Positions 48,388 to 57,289 of a stretch of DNA of 64,000 bases are shown here, in pieces. The stretch is from Nocardia sp. CC227C (lineage in GTDB: Bacteria > Actinomycetota > Actinomycetes > Mycobacteriales > Mycobacteriaceae). The notes beneath the pieces are model-generated. The model searched no databases and was not told the DNA's origin. It was given only the letters and a program-made list of their open reading frames with translations. Both the position numbers and the translations under genes were made by a program. The stretch spans positions 124,001-188,000 of the forward strand of contig NZ_JASITE010000003.1 in the NCBI RefSeq assembly GCF_030767025.1, in the 5' to 3' direction. How positions within the stretch are numbered: position 1 is the first letter of the stretch; the number at the start of each line of letters is the position of its first letter.

Positions 48388-50445
48388 TCAGAGCGTGACC
48401 CGCTGGTCGGGCGCGAGCCATTCCCGGTCGCCCTCGCCCACCGCGAAGGTGCTGTAGAACTGCGGCAGATTGCGCACCGTCTGGTTGCAGCGGAATTCGC
48501 CGGGGGCGTGCGGATCCTCGGCCAGCAGCGCTTCCGCGTACTCCGGCGTCACCTGGATGCGCCAGATCCGGCCCCAGGACTGGAAGACCGGCGTGAAGTC
48601 CGGTTGCGCGGTGTCACTGGGCTGCGCTGTGTCCCCGCGTCGCTGGGCGATGGCGTAGGCGGCCAGGGCGATGCCGAGGCCGCGCAGATCGGCCAGGTTC
48701 TCCCCGACCGTCAGCGCGCCGTTGACGTGTGCGGTCGGCGGCAGCCCGGTCGGCACCAGGGCGTCGTACTGGGCGATGAGCTGCCGGGTCTTGGCGTCGA
48801 AGGCCGCGCGGTCGGCGGGCGTCCACCAGTCGTGCAGGTTCCCGTCGCCGTCGTAGCGCGAGCCCTGATCGTCGAAGCCGTGCCCGATCTCGTGGCCGAT
48901 GACCGCGCCGATGCCGCCGAAGTTCACCGCGGCCTCGGCGTCGGAGTCGAAGAATGGGGCTTGCAGGATGGCCGCCGGGAAGACGATCTCGTTGCGCGTC
49001 GGCTCGTAGTAGGCGTTCACGGTCTGCGGCGGCATGCCCCACTCCGAGCGGTCGACCGGTTCGCCCAGTTTGTCGAACATGCGCCGGGCCTCGAAAGTGT
49101 GCACCGCCAGCAGGGATTCGAGGAGTCTGCCGCGGGTCACCACGACGCCGGACCAGTCCTCCCAGACATCCGGGTAGCCGATCTTGGTGTCGATCTTGTC
49201 GAGTTTGGCGACAGCGGCTTCCCGGGTCGGCGGTGACATCCAGCTCGAGGCGCGGAAGTTCTCCCGGTAGGCGGAACGGAGATCGTCGACGAGATCCTGC
49301 ACCAGGCGCTTGGATTCGGCCGGGAAGAACTCCGCCACGTACAGCTTGCCCAGCGGCATGCCCAGATACGTGTTCAGCACGGTGATGGCCGACCGCCAGC
49401 GCTCCGGCCGTTCCCGCTGGCCGTTCACCAGTGTGCTGTAGAAGTCGAAATTCGCGTCCGCGATGTCCTTCGGCAGGTACTCCGCCCAGGTGCGGACCAG
49501 GCTCAGCCGCAGATAGTCCCGCCAGGTCGCGATATCGACCGCGGCCCACAGCCCGGCCGCCGCCGTCACGAACGACGGTTGCCGCACCACGACCGTGTCG
49601 AAGAGTTCGGCGGGACGCTCGGTCTGTCCGGAAAGCCAGGGGCCCCAGTCGAATTCCGGACCGAGGGCAATGAGCTCCACCCGGCTCATGCGGTTGTAGG
49701 TGGCTTCCGGATCGCGGGTGCGAACGTTGTCCCAGAAGCCCGCGGCGATCCGCTGCTCCAGCTCGAACACCCGTCCCGCCATGGCCTTCGGGTCCGTGAA
49801 GCCCGCTCCGGCGGCGATCCGCTCCAGGTAGGCGCGGTAGCCCGCGAGGATGTCGGCGAATTCCGGCTTCCGATAGTTCTGTTCGGGCAGGCCGAGCCCG
49901 GATTGACTGATGGACGCGATATTCCGGGCCGCGTCCCGGTCGTCGGGGCCGACCGAGAGCCCGATCAGTCCGTCGATGGGCAGCTGGCCCATCACCAGCG
50001 CCAGATCGGGTTTGGACCGCGCGGCGTCGATGCGGCGCAGCAGCTCGTCGAGCGGGGTCGTGCCGAGCGCGTCGATCTCGTCGGGGTCCATATAGGCGTC
50101 GTAGAGGTCGCGGATCTGCTGTTGCGGGGAGCCGCCCTCGGGATTGTGGATCCCGGTCACGATCTCCTTCAGATGCCGCTGCGTGCGGTCCTCGACCTCG
50201 GCGAAGGTGCCGTAGGCGGGTTTGTCGGCGGGTAGGCGGTAGTTCTCCAGCCACTTGCCGTTGACGTAGCGGTAGAGATCGTCCTGCGGCCGCACCCCTG
50301 GATCCGATCCGGACATATCCGGCCCCGCCGCCGCGCCGGGCTTATCGGTGGTGCAGGCTGGCAGCAGCGCCAGGGCGGGCACCAGCCCCAGCGCCTTCAG
50401 CAGGCTGCGGCGGTCGAGAGCGAACGGCTGCTCCGGCGAACTCAC
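48388..50445 (-). CDS. M13 (neprilysin-like) metallopeptidase, tandem paralogue
   Basis: A 685-residue Tat-exported zinc peptidase lipoprotein: twin-arginine signal FALDRRSLLKALGLVPALALLPAC, catalytic GHEIGHGFDDQG and GENLADLRG, and the same ending (LAPDQRVTL versus LPQDQRVTF). It is the upstream member of a tandem pair, about 105 bases from the next start, and the two probably arose by duplication. GTG at 50445 follows GAGGAG. Differences are concentrated outside the metal site, so both may be active with different peptide preference. Confidence 0.92.
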   Translation of the reverse strand: MSSPEQPFALDRRSLLKALGLVPALALLPACTTDKPGAAAGPDMSGSDPGVRPQDDLYRYVNGKWLENYRLPADKPAYGTFAEVEDRTQRHLKEIVTGIHNPEGGSPQQQIRDLYDAYMDPDEIDALGTTPLDELLRRIDAARSKPDLALVMGQLPIDGLIGLSVGPDDRDAARNIASISQSGLGLPEQNYRKPEFADILAGYRAYLERIAAGAGFTDPKAMAGRVFELEQRIAAGFWDNVRTRDPEATYNRMSRVELIALGPEFDWGPWLSGQTERPAELFDTVVVRQPSFVTAAAGLWAAVDIATWRDYLRLSLVRTWAEYLPKDIADANFDFYSTLVNGQRERPERWRSAITVLNTYLGMPLGKLYVAEFFPAESKRLVQDLVDDLRSAYRENFRASSWMSPPTREAAVAKLDKIDTKIGYPDVWEDWSGVVVTRGRLLESLLAVHTFEARRMFDKLGEPVDRSEWGMPPQTVNAYYEPTRNEIVFPAAILQAPFFDSDAEAAVNFGGIGAVIGHEIGHGFDDQGSRYDGDGNLHDWWTPADRAAFDAKTRQLIAQYDALVPTGLPPTAHVNGALTVGENLADLRGLGIALAAYAIAQRRGDTAQPSDTAQPDFTPVFQSWGRIWRIQVTPEYAEALLAEDPHAPGEFRCNQTVRNLPQFYSTFAVGEGDREWLAPDQRVTL

Positions 50446-50590
50446 GGGACTCCTCGGTCGGAAGTGCAGATGGATTGCTCGGGTGTTGCTCGGCGTCGAG
50501 GCTAGCCGCAAGCGTGCGGCGACGCCCGCAGCCCCGCCCGGGTCGCGCGGGTGCGGGCGCCCCCGGATCACGGCTGCGGCCGCCCCCGAT

Positions 50591-50619
50591 TTGGGCGCTA
50601 CCTGGGCGTTGGCTACACT
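50591..50619 (+). promoter_or_regulatory. Promoter of the rplN-rpsN block
   Basis: TTGGGC (50591-50596), a 17-base spacer and TACACT (50614-50619), preceded by GCGTTGG and followed by a CGGTTGC box. The promoter before rpsH at 61666-61694 has the same layout and nearly the same core sequence. Confidence 0.75.
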
Positions 50620-50625
50620 TGGGCG

Positions 50626-50824
50626 GTTGCCTGCGGGAGCTATGCCCGCACTCCGGCCGCGAACCCACAGTGGATTGATCGCTTGCGATCAGAGTTTCCG
50701 CTGGCAGGCGCTGCCCCGCGTAGCTTGCGGAGCGGGCCGAACGGCTCAGCTGAGAGGGCAACTGACCATGCCCGTCGGGTCGGCAATCCGGCGTGCATAA
50801 CGTCCAGGTCTAGGAGGAGCTGAA
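50626..50824 (+). other. About 200-base leader of the rplN block
   Basis: Includes the hairpin TGATCGCTTGCGATCA (50676-50691), GC-rich pairs further on, and a strong AGGAGGAGC ribosome site before GTG 50825. A leader this long is compatible with autoregulation by a ribosomal protein, but no known binding structure is recognised. Confidence 0.45.
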
Positions 50825-51193
50825 GTGATTCAGCAGGAGTCGCGGCTGCGCGTCGCCGACAACACGGGTGCCAAGGAAATCCTGTGCATCCGCGTGCTCG
50901 GCGGTTCGTCGCGCCGCTATGCCGGTATCGGTGACGTGATCGTCGCCACCGTCAAGGACGCCATCCCCGGCGGCAACGTCAAAAAGGGTGAGGTCGTCAA
51001 GGCGGTCATCGTGCGCACCGTCAAGGAGCGTCGTCGCGCCGATGGCTCGTACATCAAGTTCGATGAGAACGCCGCTGTGCTGATCAAGGCGGACAACGAT
51101 CCGCGCGGCACCCGCATCTTCGGCCCCGTCGGCCGTGAGCTGCGCGAGAAGCGTTTCATGAAGATCGTTTCGCTGGCCCCGGAGGTGCTCTGA
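50825..51193 (+). CDS. rplN: Large ribosomal subunit protein uL14
   Basis: 122 residues: [26 protein letters not shown] start, [19 protein letters not shown] end. It sits at the subunit interface. First gene of the detached spc-type block. GTG start at 50825. Confidence 0.97.
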   Translation: MIQQESRLRVADNTGAKEILCIRVLGGSSRRYAGIGDVIVATVKDAIPGGNVKKGEVVKAVIVRTVKERRRADGSYIKFDENAAVLIKADNDPRGTRIFGPVGRELREKRFMKIVSLAPEVL

Positions 51194-51195
51194 CC

Positions 51196-51510
51196 ATGAA
51201 GGTGCACAAGGGCGACACCGTGCTCGTCGTCTCGGGTAAGGACAAGGGCGCCAAGGGCAAGGTCATCCAGGCCTTCCCGGCGACCGGCAAGGTCCTGGTC
51301 GAGGGCGTGAACCGGATCAAGAAGCACGTCGCGAACTCCGCCAACCAGCGCGGTGCCAGCTCGGGCGGCATCGTCACGCAGGAAGCGCCGATCCAGGCCT
51401 CCAACGTGATGGTGATCGACTCCGACGGCAACCCGACTCGCGTCGGCTACCGTACCGATGAGAACGGCAAGCGCGTTCGCATCTCCCGTCGCAACGGGAA
51501 GGACATCTGA
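51196..51510 (+). CDS. rplX: Large ribosomal subunit protein uL24
   Basis: 104 residues; [26 protein letters not shown] motif at the N-terminus. It starts 50S assembly. Two bases after rplN. Confidence 0.97.
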   Translation: MKVHKGDTVLVVSGKDKGAKGKVIQAFPATGKVLVEGVNRIKKHVANSANQRGASSGGIVTQEAPIQASNVMVIDSDGNPTRVGYRTDENGKRVRISRRNGKDI

Positions 51511-52097
51511 TGACCTCCACCGAGAAGACCGTCGGCACCGCCGACGCGAAGACCCAGCCCCGGCTCAAGGCGCGCTACCGCGCCGAGATCAAGGACGCGC
51601 TGAACTCCGAGTTCAACTACGACAACGTCATGCAGATCCCCGGCGTGGTCAAGGTTGTCGTGAACATGGGTGTCGGCGACGCCGCCCGCGACGCGAAGCT
51701 GATCAACGGCGCGATCGCCGACCTGACCCTGATCACCGGCCAGAAGCCGGAGATCCGCAAGGCCACCAAGTCGATCGCGCAGTTCAAGCTGCGTGAGGGC
51801 ATGCCGATCGGCGCGAAGGTCACCCTGCGCGGCGACCGCATGTGGGAGTTCCTGGACCGCCTGATCTCGATCGCGCTGCCGCGTATCCGCGACTTCCGAG
51901 GCCTGTCGCCGAAGCAGTTCGACGGAAACGGCAACTACACCTTCGGTCTCTCGGAGCAGTCGATGTTCCACGAGATCGACGTGGACAAGATCGACCGTCC
52001 GCGTGGTATGGACATCACCGTGGTGACCACCGCGACCAACAACGAAGAAGGCCGCGCGCTGCTGAAGCACCTCGGCTTCCCGTTCAAGGAGAACTGA
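51510..52097 (+). CDS. rplE: Large ribosomal subunit protein uL5
   Basis: 195 residues; [18 protein letters not shown], the [25 protein letters not shown] core and a C-terminal FPFKEN. It binds 5S rRNA. Starts within the rplX stop (TGATG). In enterobacteria S8 represses at the start of this cistron; here rpsH is 9.8 kb away. Confidence 0.97.
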   Translation: MTSTEKTVGTADAKTQPRLKARYRAEIKDALNSEFNYDNVMQIPGVVKVVVNMGVGDAARDAKLINGAIADLTLITGQKPEIRKATKSIAQFKLREGMPIGAKVTLRGDRMWEFLDRLISIALPRIRDFRGLSPKQFDGNGNYTFGLSEQSMFHEIDVDKIDRPRGMDITVVTTATNNEEGRALLKHLGFPFKEN

Positions 52098-52101
52098 GCA
52101 C

Positions 52102-52287
52102 ATGGCTAAGAAGGCTCTGATCAACAAGGCCAACGCCAAGCCGAAGTTCGCGGTGCGGGCCTACACCCGCTGCCAGCGCTGCGGCCGCCCGCACGCCGTC
52201 TACCGCAAGTTCGGCCTGTGCCGCGTGTGCCTGCGCGAAATGGCGCACCGCGGCGAGCTGCCGGGCGTGCACAAGAGCTCCTGGTGA
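52102..52287 (+). CDS. rpsN: Small ribosomal subunit protein uS14, zinc-binding type
   Basis: 61 residues, the short zinc-binding (type Z) S14 with Cys24, Cys27, Cys40 and Cys43 (RCQRCGRP and GLCRVCL). Last gene before the second accessory block; normally rpsH follows directly. A strong terminator ends this block. Confidence 0.97.
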   Translation: MAKKALINKANAKPKFAVRAYTRCQRCGRPHAVYRKFGLCRVCLREMAHRGELPGVHKSSW

Positions 52288-52303
52288 GCTGACACACCGA
52301 CAC

Positions 52304-52345
52304 CCGCAGGCCCCCGGCGAGATCCGTCCCGCCGGGGGCCTGCGG
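52304..52345 (+). terminator. Terminator after rpsN
   Basis: A perfect 15-bp stem, CCGCAGGCCCCCGGC against GCCGGGGGCCTGCGG, 17 bases after the rpsN stop. It separates rpsN from rpsH. Confidence 0.85.
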
Positions 52346-52557
52346 CGTTCGTGCACCTCCCGTCCATTCGCAAGGCGTGGGCCGGGCACGACCTCACCGT
52401 GCTCCACTACGACCATGGCTTCGACACTGTCGCGAGTGTGACAGGTCAAGCAACGCAATGGATTTCGTCCCCGGGCTCGGTGCCGTAGGGGGCTCGATCA
52501 GGTTGTGGACAGGAGCGTCGAGTGCGCGAGCGGGCGTGATCGAACAGAATCGGGTCC

Positions 52558-53499
52558 GTGGTGCACAACAATGAGTGGCGGTCGCCGGGGCCGGGACGGC
52601 CGGCGCGGCCGATGCCGGAACCGGGGCCGTTCGAGTATCCGCCGCTCGAGAACATGCCGTATCAGCCGTTCGAGTTCCCGGCGCTGGACGACCATCGCGA
52701 TCCGTTCCAGGCGCGGTACACCGAGGTCGGCTCGATGCCCCCGCCCCCGCCTCGACGCAACTCCGCCGGGCCGGTACTCGCTGTGATCGGTGCCGTGCTG
52801 GTGCTGGCCGGTGTTGTCGCCGCCGGGCTGTACGCCCCGTCGTCGAGCGACGACACACGCGAAACCCCTTCGACCCGCCTGGCACTCTCCGTGCCGCGGA
52901 CGACCTCGCCGCCGCCGAGCGCCATCACGACGCCACCCATTCGAACGCCCGCCACCACCGCCGCGGTGCTGCCCGGCTACCAGGGGGTGGAGGTGGCGTC
53001 CCGGGGAGTGGCCTACGACGTGCCCGCGGGGTGGACGGTGGACAAGCCGGGCATCATCCGCGGATTCGAGGGCGACGGCGGCCGCATGTCCGGCACCGGG
53101 ACCACCGTCGACGGCCAGGACTACTGCGAGTCCTCCACGCGCACCGTCACTTTCGTCCACCGATCGAGTCAGGAAGACCCGGCCACGGCCGCCGCCGAGG
53201 TGGCACGCCGGGTGGCGGAGTTCGGTTTCGAGGGCCCGGAATGGGGCCGCCGGACCTCCCCGGCCTCCCCGGTCACCACCCTGAGCGGGATCACCGGGCA
53301 GATGTCGGAGACCTCCGGAACCTGGACGCCGGAGAGCGCCGAGTGCGCCAGCACCCGATTCTCGGTGTACACCTTCGCTTTTCCCGGTCCCCAGCACCCC
53401 ATGCTGGTGCTCACCATCGCCGCCGACCGCGAGGTCGCCGGCGAGGTGACCCCGGAACTGGCGCGCGAGATCTTCTCCAGTGTCCGCCTGATCGAATAG
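52558..53499 (+). CDS. Proline-rich single-pass membrane protein, unknown
   Basis: A 313-residue membrane protein with a cytosolic, Pro-rich N-terminus of about 75 residues (GPGRPARPMPEPGPFEYPPLENMPYQPFEFP), one membrane segment (AGPVLAVIGAVLVLAGVVAAGLYA), a Thr/Pro stalk and an extracellular domain of about 180 residues (YQGVEVASRGVAYDVPAGWTVD, DYCESSTRTVTFVH, SAECASTRFSVYTFAFPG). The layout is common in mycolata surface proteins, and the outer domain looks like a two-cysteine beta fold, but no family is recognised. GTG at 52558. Confidence 0.72.
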   Translation: MVHNNEWRSPGPGRPARPMPEPGPFEYPPLENMPYQPFEFPALDDHRDPFQARYTEVGSMPPPPPRRNSAGPVLAVIGAVLVLAGVVAAGLYAPSSSDDTRETPSTRLALSVPRTTSPPPSAITTPPIRTPATTAAVLPGYQGVEVASRGVAYDVPAGWTVDKPGIIRGFEGDGGRMSGTGTTVDGQDYCESSTRTVTFVHRSSQEDPATAAAEVARRVAEFGFEGPEWGRRTSPASPVTTLSGITGQMSETSGTWTPESAECASTRFSVYTFAFPGPQHPMLVLTIAADREVAGEVTPELAREIFSSVRLIE

Positions 53500-53603
53500 C
53501 GGCCTACCCCATTTCGGGGGTGCAGCGGATGTGACGCAGGTAACTACCGTGGGCGCACCCGGCGTGATGAGGCGCCGGGGTTTGCGAGAGAGTGAGACCC
53601 ACG

Positions 53604-54974
53604 GTGACGACCATGAAAGACAACACGCCACCGAGCGAGCCGACGGGTGTGGCGACCACGCCGGTGCGGCGCACCAGCCTGCGACGGGTGGCGGCGGCCA
53701 GTTCGATCGGCACCACGATCGAGTTCTACGACTTCTTCATCTACGGCACCGCCGCCGCGCTGGTGTTCCCGACGGTGTTCTTCCCGGCGGCCGATCCTTC
53801 GACGGCCACCCTGGCCTCGTTCGCGACCTTCGCGGTCGCCTTCTTCGCCCGGCCGGTCGGCGCGATTCTGTTCGGGCACTTCGGCGATCGCATCGGCCGT
53901 AAGCGCACCCTGGTGTGGACGCTGCTCATCATGGGCTTCGCCACCGTCGCCATCGGACTGCTGCCCGGGTACGAGTCCGGGGCCTTCGGGCTGTTCCCCG
54001 ACGGTATCGGCATCTGGGCTCCGGTGCTGCTGGTTGCCATGCGCTTCCTGCAGGGGTTCGCGGTCGGCGGTGAATGGGCCGGGGCCACGCTGCTCACCGC
54101 GGAGTACGCGCCGCCGGGCAAGCGCGGGCTGTACGCCATGTTCCCGCAACTCGGTCCCGCTTTCGCGTTCTTCCTGTCCAGCGCCACCTTCCTGATCGCG
54201 AGCCGCACCCTCGGCACCACCAGTGACGCCTTCCTGGACTACGGCTGGCGGATTCCGTTCCTGCTGTCGTTCGCGCTGGTCGGCGTGGGGCTGTGGGTGC
54301 GGCTGGCGGTCGCGGAGACCCCGGTGTTCCGGGATCGGGTGCGCGAGCAGGCACCGGCCGCGCGCAGCCTGCCCTTCCTGGACGCCGTGCGGTACCAGCC
54401 CAAGGAGATCCTGATCGCGGCGGGCGCGCTGACCAGCCTGTTCTCGCTCTTCTATACGGGCACGGCCTTCCTCACCAGCTACGGTGTCGGCACCCTGAAG
54501 TTGTCCCGCGATTACATCCTCACCATGGGGATGCTCGCCGCGATCGTCTTCGGCCTGGCCACCGCCGCCTCGGCGCTGTGGTCGGATCGGGTGGGTCGCC
54601 GCCGCGTCATCATGGTCTCCTGCGCCGTCGCGGTGCCCTGGACCCTGGCGCTCTTCCCGATTCTCGACATCGGCGGCCCGGCCGCCTTCGCCGTCGGGTT
54701 GTTCGGCACCCTCGCCGTCTTCGGGATCGCCTACGGTCCGGCGGGTGCGCTGCTGCCGGAGATGTTCCAGGCCCGCTACCGCTACACCGGCGCGGGCATG
54801 GGCTACAACCTGGCGGGCATCCTGGGCGGGGCGCTGCCGCCGCTGATCGCCACCAAGCTGCTCGCCGGCCCCGGCTCGTTCTGGGTGGGCGTATTGCTGG
54901 CGGCGCTGTCCGTGATCAGCGTGGTGTGCACCCGGCTGATCGTGGAGACCAAGGATCGCAGCATCGACGCCTGA
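53604..54974 (+). CDS. MFS transporter, metabolite:H+ symporter (MHS) family
   Basis: A 456-residue twelve-helix transporter of the MHS subgroup (ProP/KgtP/ShiA-like): TTIEFYDFFIYGTAAALVFP, FGHFGDRIGRKRTL between helices 2 and 3, and LLVAMRFLQGFAVGGEWAGATLLTAEYAP, all characteristic. It probably imports an organic acid, amino acid or osmolyte with a proton. Start is GTG at 53604 (preceded by GAGAGTGAG) or ATG at 53613. Monocistronic, followed by a hairpin at 55136. Confidence 0.9.
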   Translation: MTTMKDNTPPSEPTGVATTPVRRTSLRRVAAASSIGTTIEFYDFFIYGTAAALVFPTVFFPAADPSTATLASFATFAVAFFARPVGAILFGHFGDRIGRKRTLVWTLLIMGFATVAIGLLPGYESGAFGLFPDGIGIWAPVLLVAMRFLQGFAVGGEWAGATLLTAEYAPPGKRGLYAMFPQLGPAFAFFLSSATFLIASRTLGTTSDAFLDYGWRIPFLLSFALVGVGLWVRLAVAETPVFRDRVREQAPAARSLPFLDAVRYQPKEILIAAGALTSLFSLFYTGTAFLTSYGVGTLKLSRDYILTMGMLAAIVFGLATAASALWSDRVGRRRVIMVSCAVAVPWTLALFPILDIGGPAAFAVGLFGTLAVFGIAYGPAGALLPEMFQARYRYTGAGMGYNLAGILGGALPPLIATKLLAGPGSFWVGVLLAALSVISVVCTRLIVETKDRSIDA

Positions 54975-55135
54975 CCGCGTCGCCCCGGCTCGCGCGCGGA
55001 TGAGCCGGATTCCGGACCGCGGAGGCTCCAGGATCGGGAGCTCTCCGACCGGAACCTCCGAGGCAGTGAGATGTGCGCCGGATCCGCGAGGTGCTCGAGA
55101 CCTATGAGGGGGCGCTCGAGCCGAGGGCACGGAGA

Positions 55136-55166
55136 GGCCCCTCCCGAGTTCGATTCGGGAGGGGCC
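55136..55166. terminator. Hairpin downstream of the MFS gene, in the gap 54975-55393
   Basis: GGCCCCTCCCGA-GTTCGAT-TCGGGAGGGGCC: a perfect 12-bp stem between the convergent MFS and HNH genes, probably a bidirectional terminator. Weaker GC-rich pairs lie at 55010-55080. No gene is supported in this 419-bp gap. Confidence 0.6.
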
Positions 55167-55393
55167 GCGGCGTTCACCGAAGCCGTCGGTATTGCAACAA
55201 GCATCAGGTTCCACCGAATGACCCGTCCCCCAACGAATGAGGTTGTCTCGGCGTCTTTCATTCCGGAGAGCACCGGCGAGTGTGGTGCGCCTGGACCGGT
55301 TCTCGCCGACATGCGGCTGTGTGCGGCGTGCTGCTGGCCCGGCTCACGAATCCGGCCGGGTGGTGTTTGCGAGTGGGTCGCGCGCGGTTCGGC

Positions 55394-56983
55394 CTATTGG
55401 CGTAGGTGATCGCCCCGGGCTGTTCCGGGTCGTGGGCCGTGGTGGTCGGTGAGCCATTGCCGAGGGTGGTGGTGCAGGTTCACGCGGGGAGCGCGGGCGG
55501 GGTGGATACGGGTCGGGGGTGCCCACACGACACGGCCGGGATACCGCCCGCTATCGATACCGGTGCTGCTGGCGTCGACACCGAACCCGCCGCTGCCGCT
55601 GCCGCTGTCGCCGGTGCTGCCGGTGGCGGTGCCGCCGCTGCTGCCGCCGCCGCTGCTGCGGCTGCTGGTGTTGGTGAGGCTGGTGCTGCCGTTGCGTCCG
55701 AGGGTGGCCCAGCCGGTCGGGTCCTCGGCGTCTTCGGGGATCTGGGCGTGGCAGCGGTCGCAGACCAGGGTGAGGTTGTCGATGTCGGTACGCCCACCGC
55801 GCAGCCACGGGATCATGTGGTGTACCGCGCACATCGTGGCCGGGGCTTCACAGCCGGGCCGGGTGCAGCCTCGGTCGGCGGCGATACACGCCAACCGCTG
55901 CCACGGCGACGCCAACCGATACTTGCCGCGCCCCAGATGCAGCGGCAACCCTTTCCCGTCGAACAGCATCAACAGCGGGTAGGAGCCTTCGGCCATGCGC
56001 AGGGCGTCGGGGATCGACATCACCGACCCCGACGCCGTATGCGCGTACCCCGACCCCGATTGCAGATCGGCGACGCTCATGGTCAGGATCACCGAGACGG
56101 GCACGCCTCTATGTCGACCGAGCTGTTCGGGTCCGCCTCCCGCGGCCAGGAAGGCTTTGAGCGCGTCATGATTACGTTGCCCGGCACTACGTCGATCCCG
56201 CCGCGCGGCGGCATCAACCGCGTCTGTGTCGATCACACCCGATCCCATGCGGGGACTGTCGGGGTCGTCGGGATTACACATGCCCGGGCGTGCCCACTTG
56301 GCCAGCACCACATCCACCAGGGCTCGCAGTTGTGGGTCGAGGACGCCTTTGATTTCGCTCATGCCGTCGACGCGTTGCTTGCCCACGACCAGTTCGCGGC
56401 GTCGGGCGCGGTCGTCGTCGTTGGTGAGGACCCCGTCGGGGTCCAGGCACGACAACAGCACGTGTCCGACCTTGGTGACGTACTCCGGCGGCATCTGTGT
56501 GGCGGCCTCGGCGAGGTGTCGTTCGGCCTCGACCTTGCGCTCGGCGGGGACCGCGTTGGGGATACGGTCCATCACCCGCGTGATCACGCGGGCGTGTTCG
56601 GGCGACACCGCGCCTTCGGCCTGCAACGCCGCCGTGGTCGCCAACAACGCCGGACCGGGCTCCCCGCAGAACACGCGGGGCCGCAACGGGACCGACGCGC
56701 GTACCCGCGCCCCGGCCTCGGCGGCCGACAGGCGCAGCACATCGATCAGATACCCGCGCGTGCCTTTGGCTCCGGCGCGTTCCCACAGATGCCTGCCCTC
56801 GACCTCGGCGATCATCCGATGCGACAGCGCCGCCATCCGACACCGCACCGATTCGACCTCCCGCATCACATCCACGAGAGCCGAATCCGACAGTCCGGTG
56901 AGATCGGTGCCCAGCAGGGTGTCCATCGCCGCCGACAACCCGGCCGCGGTATCACCGCCTCGCGTTTCCCCCTCCGGATTCAT
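55394..56983 (-). CDS. DUF222/HNH endonuclease, 13E12-repeat family
   Basis: A 529-residue protein of the 13E12-repeat type found scattered in mycolata genomes. The N-terminal DUF222 region (VDVMREVESVRCRMAALSHRMIAEVEGRHLW, GYLIDVLRLSAAEAGARVRAS) is followed by an HNH nuclease domain (DRGCTRPGCEAPATMCAVHHMIPWLRGGRTDIDNLTLVCDRCHAQI) and a Ser/Gly/Thr tail made by simple-sequence DNA at 55575-55690. Such genes behave as repeated, probably mobile elements and may cut DNA. ATG at 56983 lies just after a TAGAAT -10, so the transcript is leaderless. No transposase or terminal repeats were seen. Confidence 0.88.
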   Translation of the reverse strand: MNPEGETRGGDTAAGLSAAMDTLLGTDLTGLSDSALVDVMREVESVRCRMAALSHRMIAEVEGRHLWERAGAKGTRGYLIDVLRLSAAEAGARVRASVPLRPRVFCGEPGPALLATTAALQAEGAVSPEHARVITRVMDRIPNAVPAERKVEAERHLAEAATQMPPEYVTKVGHVLLSCLDPDGVLTNDDDRARRRELVVGKQRVDGMSEIKGVLDPQLRALVDVVLAKWARPGMCNPDDPDSPRMGSGVIDTDAVDAAARRDRRSAGQRNHDALKAFLAAGGGPEQLGRHRGVPVSVILTMSVADLQSGSGYAHTASGSVMSIPDALRMAEGSYPLLMLFDGKGLPLHLGRGKYRLASPWQRLACIAADRGCTRPGCEAPATMCAVHHMIPWLRGGRTDIDNLTLVCDRCHAQIPEDAEDPTGWATLGRNGSTSLTNTSSRSSGGGSSGGTATGSTGDSGSGSGGFGVDASSTGIDSGRYPGRVVWAPPTRIHPARAPRVNLHHHPRQWLTDHHGPRPGTARGDHLRQ

Positions 56984-56989
56984 GCATTG

Positions 56990-57018
56990 ATTCTATCGCG
57001 AATTCTGTTGCGACAGAA
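56990..57018 (-). promoter_or_regulatory. Leaderless promoter with palindrome for the HNH gene
   Basis: On the minus strand TTCTGT (57018-57013), a 17-base spacer and TAGAAT (56995-56990), six bases before ATG 56983. The -35 is one arm of the perfect palindrome TTCTGT-TGCG-ACAGAA (57003-57018), a likely operator. The rest of the gap 57019-57289 holds no supported gene; it includes a weak repeat ATTGA-N4-TCAAT near 57038. Confidence 0.55.
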
Positions 57019-57289
57019 CGGTAATAGACATGTGGTATTGACATTTTCAATGTAGTGCCGCGACGGTTTTCCGGTGGGTCGTCGTTGGTCGATCTGGTCG
57101 CCTTCCGCTGGTCGTCTTCTCCGCGTGGCGGTCGGCGACAGATGGCGGCCAGTCGAGTGCCGAGCAGTTCTCTCTCTCGGATCTACGTAGGCGGTTCATC
57201 GGGAACTGCCAGCCACCCTCCTCGCAATTCCTGCGAAGATTCGCGTTTCTGCGAATCGACGGAGAGGGGCCGATCACACGCCCGCCGTT

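Noticed and set aside
55136-55166. Resemblance to a tRNA T-arm (GTTCGATTC)
   Set aside because: The 12-bp perfect stem does not fit a T-arm, and no D-arm or anticodon arm precedes it; a terminator is simpler.
55575-55690. Possible tandem repeat or CRISPR-like array
   Set aside because: It is simple-sequence DNA encoding the Ser/Gly tail of the HNH protein; there are no regular spacers.
57047-57277. 76-codon minus-strand frame before the HNH gene
   Set aside because: No ribosome site, no recognizable domain and a composition unlike coding DNA.
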